Source: an uncultured Idiomarina sp. (GTDB lineage Bacteria > Pseudomonadota > Gammaproteobacteria > Enterobacterales > Alteromonadaceae). From it: a DNA stretch of 64,000 bases. The translations under genes were made by a program, and so were the position numbers. The notes under the pieces were generated by a model. The model had not been told where the DNA came from and ran no database searches. It worked only from the letters and a program-made list of their open reading frames with translations. The first letter of the stretch is position 1, and each line of letters begins with the position of its first letter. This document shows positions 60,137-64,000 of the stretch, in pieces. The stretch covers positions 124,001 through 188,000 of the forward strand of contig CAMPHF010000001.1 in assembly GCA_946885915.1 (NCBI GenBank), given 5' to 3'.

Positions 60137-60841
60137 ATGGCTCCCGAACGTGGTAGCGGTCAGTTGTTGACCGCCGCACACCAAACTGACATTTTCTCAC
60201 CAATAGCTGGGCAACCAGACTTTGCTGAGTTATGTACGGTCTTGTACGAACGGGAGCTACATCAGTTAGCAAGTTGGGAACCGACAGCAGCTGGCGCCGC
60301 GCAGTTGAAAGGCTTGCAAGCACGCTTGCGAAGCATGCCGCATTACGTTCGTAAAGCTGCGCGAGGCATGCTCCAGAGCGAATCGCCGCTGGCGTTGGAT
60401 ATCCAAAATGGCAGTTGGTATGCCAAGCAAGTCGCACAGTTTGCACCCACCTCTACACAGCAACAGAAACTGGAAAAATTAATACCTAAAGTAAAATTAG
60501 GGTTAGTCCTTCCGGTATGGGTGAGTCGGCCAGGTCTCACTCAAGTGCGCCTCGATTCTATTGATCGAGTCGATGGGTTGAATCAACCATCTCAAGCACG
60601 AGTGCGCTTGAATGAGTTTGGTTGGTTTAATGCCAAAGGTGAGGCTTTAGAGGCTCAGCCAGCATCAGTTCGGGTGCAACTTTTGGCACCAGATAAAAAA
60701 TCCTTAACCGCTGCCTGCTGCGGTCATCAATGGAATCATAAGGGCCGGATGGACCCGCGTACGCTCAGTTTACGTGAAATTTTACTGGCGGCGACCTTGT
60801 GTTGGGCACAACCTCTCCAAGTCGTGCGTATTCCCTCATAA
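60137..60841 (+). CDS. unrecognised protein between eno and ftsB
   Basis: I do not recognise this 234-residue protein. No signal peptide or membrane helix is visible. The first half is helical and charged (LYERELHQLASWEPTAAGAA, MPHYVRKAARGMLQSE); the middle has LIPKVKLGLVLPVWVSRPGL; the last third contains a CC pair in SLTAACCGHQWNHKGRMDPR with nearby His residues, which might bind metal. It starts 6 bp after eno, so it is probably translated from the eno transcript; the ribosome site is unclear. In E. coli ftsB is not joined to eno by such a gene. It may be lineage specific. Confidence 0.6.
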   Translation: MAPERGSGQLLTAAHQTDIFSPIAGQPDFAELCTVLYERELHQLASWEPTAAGAAQLKGLQARLRSMPHYVRKAARGMLQSESPLALDIQNGSWYAKQVAQFAPTSTQQQKLEKLIPKVKLGLVLPVWVSRPGLTQVRLDSIDRVDGLNQPSQARVRLNEFGWFNAKGEALEAQPASVRVQLLAPDKKSLTAACCGHQWNHKGRMDPRTLSLREILLAATLCWAQPLQVVRIPS

Positions 60842-60849
60842 TACAGGTC

Positions 60850-60878
60850 TTTTCAGCGGCCGCTGAACGCGCCATAAT
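60850..60878 (+). promoter_or_regulatory. candidate ftsB promoter overlapping a perfect palindrome
   Basis: TTTTCA (60850-60855) and CATAAT (60873-60878) are 17 nt apart, 52 bp before the ftsB ATG. The 16-bp perfect palindrome TTCAGCGGCCGCTGAA (60852-60867) covers the -35 and spacer, the usual position of a repressor operator. Both promoter boxes are only moderate matches, so the promoter is tentative while the palindrome is certain. Confidence 0.45.
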
Positions 60879-60930
60879 GGCAAACATTATGAGTAAACTC
60901 TGGCGTCGACGCCTTGATGGATAATGAATC

Positions 60931-61209
60931 ATGCGGATAGTCATGCTGATCCTAATTTTATTGCTTGGAGCCCTGCAATACAGGCTGTGGTTCGGCAATA
61001 ATAGTCTGCCTGACTATTGGCGTTTACAGCAGGATGTGGCTCGCCAGCAAGAAGCGAATGAGCGACTGGTGCAGCGCAATGGCATTTTGGCCGCCGATAT
61101 TAAGGACCTGCGTGACGGCGAAGAGGCCTTAGAAGAGCGCGCTCGTAATGAACTTGGCTTGATCAAACGCCAAGAGACCTTCTTCCGGTTGGTGCCCATC
61201 AGTGAATGA
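60931..61209 (+). CDS. ftsB: cell division protein FtsB
   Basis: FtsB is a bitopic inner-membrane protein that forms the FtsQBL complex and helps trigger septal peptidoglycan synthesis. The 92-residue protein has one N-terminal membrane helix (about 3-20), a periplasmic leucine-zipper coiled coil (about 28-72, RLQQDVARQQEANERLVQRN) and the conserved EERARNELGLIKRQETFFRL end. It overlaps the ispD start by 8 bp, and ftsB-ispD-ispF-truD-surE is the E. coli order. Confidence 0.94.
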   Translation: MRIVMLILILLLGALQYRLWFGNNSLPDYWRLQQDVARQQEANERLVQRNGILAADIKDLRDGEEALEERARNELGLIKRQETFFRLVPISE

Positions 61210-61978
61210 CCGCTTGGTAACCTCTGCCTCCTCCGCAACTACTATTGCCGCGATTGTGCCGGCCGCAGGTGTCGGCTCGCGGATGCAAAGCGAAAAACCC
61301 AAACAGTATCTGCGCATTGCCGGGCAAACTATTTTGCAGCATAGCTTGCAGGCATTGCTGGCAGACGCCCGCATTAAACATATATTTTTAGCCCTGGCCG
61401 CCGATGATGCCTATTTCGAACGGCTGGAATTGCCCGAACATTGGCCAATTACCACGGTAGTGGGCGGAGATTGCAGGGCAGCGTCGGTTGCGGCCGGCAT
61501 AGCCGCGGCAGCCGCGGCTGGTTACCAATATGTGGCAGTGCATGATGCGGCACGGCCGTGTTTGGCGGTGGCCGAGTTAAGTGCCGTGCTGGATGCGGGG
61601 ATCGCGCATCCACATGGTGCTATTTTGGCCGTGCCTGTTGTGGATACGTTGAAGCGCAGTCAAACCTCTTCAGCAAGCTCCAGCAGGCCAGCCGAGATTG
61701 CCCAAACGGTCGCGCGCAATGGTTTATGGCAGGCGCAAACCCCGCAGGTGTTTCGCACCGACGTGCTACAGCAGGCATTGCAACGCCTAGGGGTTGACCA
61801 TCCTAGTTTAACTGACGAAGCCTCCGCACTCGAACAAAATGGGATGACGCCGCAGTTGGTCGCTGGCTCACCCCGCAATTTGAAAGTCACCTCGCCGGCA
61901 GATTTGGCCTTGGCAGAATTGTTTCTCATGCATGCTGGCACGACGCTAGCATCGCAACATAGTAAGGGTAATGGGTAA
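61202..61978 (+). CDS. ispD: 2-C-methyl-D-erythritol 4-phosphate cytidylyltransferase
   Basis: IspD activates methylerythritol phosphate with CTP, the third step of the MEP pathway. The 258-residue protein (E. coli 236) has the nucleotide loop [36 protein letters not shown] and [12 protein letters not shown], and a late DEASALE block. The start is GTG 61202 inside ftsB (GTGAATGA), giving tight coupling; the first 15 residues are Ser/Thr-rich and longer than usual. dxr of the same pathway is at 13.7 kb. Confidence 0.95.
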   Translation: MNDRLVTSASSATTIAAIVPAAGVGSRMQSEKPKQYLRIAGQTILQHSLQALLADARIKHIFLALAADDAYFERLELPEHWPITTVVGGDCRAASVAAGIAAAAAAGYQYVAVHDAARPCLAVAELSAVLDAGIAHPHGAILAVPVVDTLKRSQTSSASSSRPAEIAQTVARNGLWQAQTPQVFRTDVLQQALQRLGVDHPSLTDEASALEQNGMTPQLVAGSPRNLKVTSPADLALAELFLMHAGTTLASQHSKGNG

Positions 61979-62475
61979 TGCGCATTGGGCATGGTTTTGA
62001 TGTACATAAATTTGCGCCAGCCGAGCAGGATCCTGCGCGGCCATTGTTATTAGGTGGTGTGGTGGTTAAGCATCATGCGCATTTAGTCGCGCATTCAGAT
62101 GGTGATGTGGTGCTGCATGCGATTGCGGACGCTTTGTTAGGCGCGGCGGCGTTGGGCGACATTGGCCAACACTTCCCAGATACTGATGCGCAATATGCCG
62201 GCGCAGATAGCGCTAAATTACTACAGCATGTCGTTGATTTGGTTCATCAGCAAGGTTGGAAGGTTGCTAACTTAGATGTGACCGTGGTTGCCCAGGCACC
62301 GAAATTGGCGCCTCATATTGCCGCAATGCGAGCGCGAATTGCGGCGTTATTGGCGGTTAGCGTGGGGCAAGTAAATGTGAAAGCGACCACCACCGAAAAG
62401 TTGGGTTATGTTGGCCGTGAAGAGGGTATCGCCTGCCATTCAGTCGTCCTGTTAGAAGCGCGCCAGCATGATTGA
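61978..62475 (+). CDS. ispF: 2-C-methyl-D-erythritol 2,4-cyclodiphosphate synthase
   Basis: IspF cyclises CDP-methylerythritol 2-phosphate to MEcPP, releasing CMP. The 165-residue trimeric enzyme has metal ligands in [11 protein letters not shown] (Asp and His), [20 protein letters not shown] (His, Asp) and the family C-terminus [20 protein letters not shown]. It overlaps the ispD stop by 1 bp and truD by 8 bp. Confidence 0.96.
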   Translation: MRIGHGFDVHKFAPAEQDPARPLLLGGVVVKHHAHLVAHSDGDVVLHAIADALLGAAALGDIGQHFPDTDAQYAGADSAKLLQHVVDLVHQQGWKVANLDVTVVAQAPKLAPHIAAMRARIAALLAVSVGQVNVKATTTEKLGYVGREEGIACHSVVLLEARQHD

Positions 62476-63523
62476 TCCAGCCGCGACCGAATATCTCCAT
62501 GGTGCATCGCCAATCACGGCGCTGGTGAAGCAGCAGCCCGAAGATTTTGTGGTGATTGAAGATTTTGAACCAGAGCCTGAAAGCGCGGGTGAGCACCAGT
62601 GGTTATGGGTTGAAAAGCGCGGTGCCAATACGCACTTTGTGATCGAATGCTTGGCCAAATTTGCCAAAGTACGACCACAAGACGTTGGCTATGCGGGTTT
62701 AAAAGATCGGCACGCAGTCACGCGCCAGTGGTTTTCTATTCAATTACCGGGGCAAGCATTGCTTGATTGGCAACAATTGGAGCATCCAGAGTTTACGGTT
62801 TTGCAGGTACGGCAGCAGTCGCGCAAATTAAAAACCGGTAGCCACAAAGGCAATTGGTTTCAAATCCGTTTGCGTGAGGTGTCGGATGTTGCTGCGCTAC
62901 AGGCGCGCTGGCAAGCTGTGGTTACCACTGGGGTGCCGAATTATTTTGGCCTGCAACGGTTTGGCCGCAATGGCCGCAACTTGCAGCAAGTACAAGCGTG
63001 GTTTAGCGGACGTATTCGCAAGCCGAAGCGGAATGAGCAGAGTATCTGGCTATCCTCAGCGCGGAGTTATTTGTTCAATCAGATTGTCAGTGAACGGATT
63101 AGCCAGCATGGGCAAACCCTGCTGGCTGGTGATGTGATGCAGTTAGCGGGCTCTAACTCCTATTTTGTCGCACCAAGCTTGGATGCAGAATTGCACGCTC
63201 GGGTCGCAACTGGCGACATTATGGCAACGGCTGCACTCTGGGGGGCAGGGGAATTACCGGCAACGGGCGTTGTGGCGGAGCTTGAACGGCAGGTAGCGGC
63301 AAGGTATCCAGAGTTTACCGAGGGGCTCCTAAAACATGGTTTGCAACAACAGCGCCGGCGCTTGTGGTTACGCCCAGAACAACCGCAACTTAAGCTAGAT
63401 GAACAAGATCCAGCCAGTGTCTGGCTGCATTTTTATTTAACCAAGGGGAGCTTTGCAACGAGCGTGTTGCGGGAGCTCGTCAGCCAAGGACAAAGTAGTC
63501 ATGATGAAGATACTATTGAGTAA
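62468..63523 (+). CDS. truD: tRNA pseudouridine(13) synthase TruD
   Basis: TruD forms pseudouridine 13 in tRNA-Glu and belongs to a pseudouridine-synthase family unrelated in motif order to TruA/B/C. The 351-residue protein (E. coli 349) has the catalytic Asp in [20 protein letters not shown] and the family block [32 protein letters not shown] is also typical. It starts inside ispF and ends inside surE, so the ispD-ispF-truD-surE chain is fully overlapping. Confidence 0.95.
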   Translation: MIDPAATEYLHGASPITALVKQQPEDFVVIEDFEPEPESAGEHQWLWVEKRGANTHFVIECLAKFAKVRPQDVGYAGLKDRHAVTRQWFSIQLPGQALLDWQQLEHPEFTVLQVRQQSRKLKTGSHKGNWFQIRLREVSDVAALQARWQAVVTTGVPNYFGLQRFGRNGRNLQQVQAWFSGRIRKPKRNEQSIWLSSARSYLFNQIVSERISQHGQTLLAGDVMQLAGSNSYFVAPSLDAELHARVATGDIMATAALWGAGELPATGVVAELERQVAARYPEFTEGLLKHGLQQQRRRLWLRPEQPQLKLDEQDPASVWLHFYLTKGSFATSVLRELVSQGQSSHDEDTIE

Positions 63524-64000
63524 TGATGATGGTGTTCATGCACCGGGTATCGAGGCCTTGTATGATGCGCTGATCGAAGTTGCAGAGGTAAAGGTGATTG
63601 CGCCTGACCGCAACTGCAGCGGGGCAAGTAACTCACTCACTTTGCATAATCCGTTGCGGCTACAGCGCTTGCCTAATGGCTTTTATTCACTCAACGGTAC
63701 GCCAACCGATTGCGTGCATTTGGGTACCAACTCGCCGCTAGCTGACCATGTCGATTTAGTGGTGTCGGGAATTAACGATGGGCCGAACATGGGCGATGAT
63801 GTGCTTTATTCAGGCACGGTAGCAGCGGCGATGGAAGGGCGCTACATGGGCTTGCCTGCCATCGCGGTATCTATGGGGTCTCGTGGGCATGATTACTATG
63901 CCGCCGCAGCTAAAGTGGTGGCTGATATCGTTAAGCGCATGGCAGATGAGCCATTGCGGCTCGATACTATCTTAAATATCAATGTGCCTGCGGTGGAGTT
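63504..64000 (+). CDS. surE: 5'/3'-nucleotidase SurE, 5' part
   Basis: SurE is a metal-dependent nucleoside-monophosphate and exopolyphosphate phosphatase linked to stationary-phase survival. The open frame starts at ATG 63504 (ATG 63501 is possible) and runs off the right edge after 165 codons. [19 protein letters not shown] carries the metal-binding Asp pair, and [26 protein letters not shown] and [20 protein letters not shown] are family blocks. It overlaps truD by 20 bp. Confidence 0.95.
   Translation, partial: MKILLSNDDGVHAPGIEALYDALIEVAEVKVIAPDRNCSGASNSLTLHNPLRLQRLPNGFYSLNGTPTDCVHLGTNSPLADHVDLVVSGINDGPNMGDDVLYSGTVAAAMEGRYMGLPAIAVSMGSRGHDYYAAAAKVVADIVKRMADEPLRLDTILNINVPAVE

Overview
This window is 64 kb of ordinary, gene-dense chromosome from a gammaproteobacterium. 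About 64 protein genes and one tRNA were found; there is no rRNA, CRISPR array, insertion sequence or prophage. Gene content and order match the enterobacterial/Alteromonadales core: map-glnD-dapD divergent from rpsB-tsf-pyrH-frr, the uppS to lpxB envelope cluster, xerD-dsbC-recJ-prfB-lysS, nadB divergent from rpoE-rseABC, lepA-lepB-rnc-era-recO-pdxJ-acpS, and rlmD-relA-mazG-pyrG-eno-ftsB-ispD-ispF-truD-surE. Protein style, mid-range GC and the small accessory genes suggest a marine alteromonad, most likely Idiomarinaceae (Idiomarina/Pseudidiomarina). That placement is inference, not proof.

Layout. 1-4.1 kb: small conserved genes (DUF3192, GNAT, Mpo1-like, DUF3301, DUF3549, yqcC, truC). 4.0-8.5 kb, minus strand: dapD, glnD, map. 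8.5-8.84 kb: divergent regulatory region with an rpsB promoter and structured leader. 8.8-22.9 kb, plus strand: translation factors, then undecaprenyl-PP, CDP-diacylglycerol and isoprenoid synthesis, RseP, BamA, Skp and early lipid A synthesis. 23-27.6 kb: accessory genes (glutathionyl-hydroquinone reductase, pirin, REC-TPR protein, quinone oxidoreductase). 27.6-34.6 kb: tRNA-Tyr, an unknown gene, xerD, dsbC, recJ, prfB with its programmed frameshift, lysS. 34.6-42.9 kb, mostly minus strand: a KdpDE-like two-component system with TrkH, a trans-sulfuration enzyme, SlyD, YgfZ and NadB, with sdhE and a ygfX-like gene on the plus strand. 43.1-64 kb, plus strand: the sigma-E operon and the housekeeping series to a partial surE.

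How it fits together. The main theme is the envelope: sigma-E control (rpoE, rseA, rseB, rseC, with rseP elsewhere in the window), outer-membrane protein assembly (bamA, skp), lipid A start (lpxD, fabZ, lpxA, lpxB), lipid carriers (uppS, dxr, ispD, ispF, cdsA) and secretion (lepB). A second theme is translation and its control (rpsB, tsf, frr, prfB, lysS, lepA, relA, RNA modification enzymes).

No exotic new system was found. The items most worth a second look are a Gly-to-Val change at the LpxA acyl-chain ruler position, a trkH operon with a KdpD-like kinase lacking the KdpD N-terminal domains, a YgfX-like protein without its membrane helices, two unrecognised genes inside conserved blocks, a perfect palindrome in the putative ftsB promoter, and repeated tail-to-tail overlaps of convergent genes.
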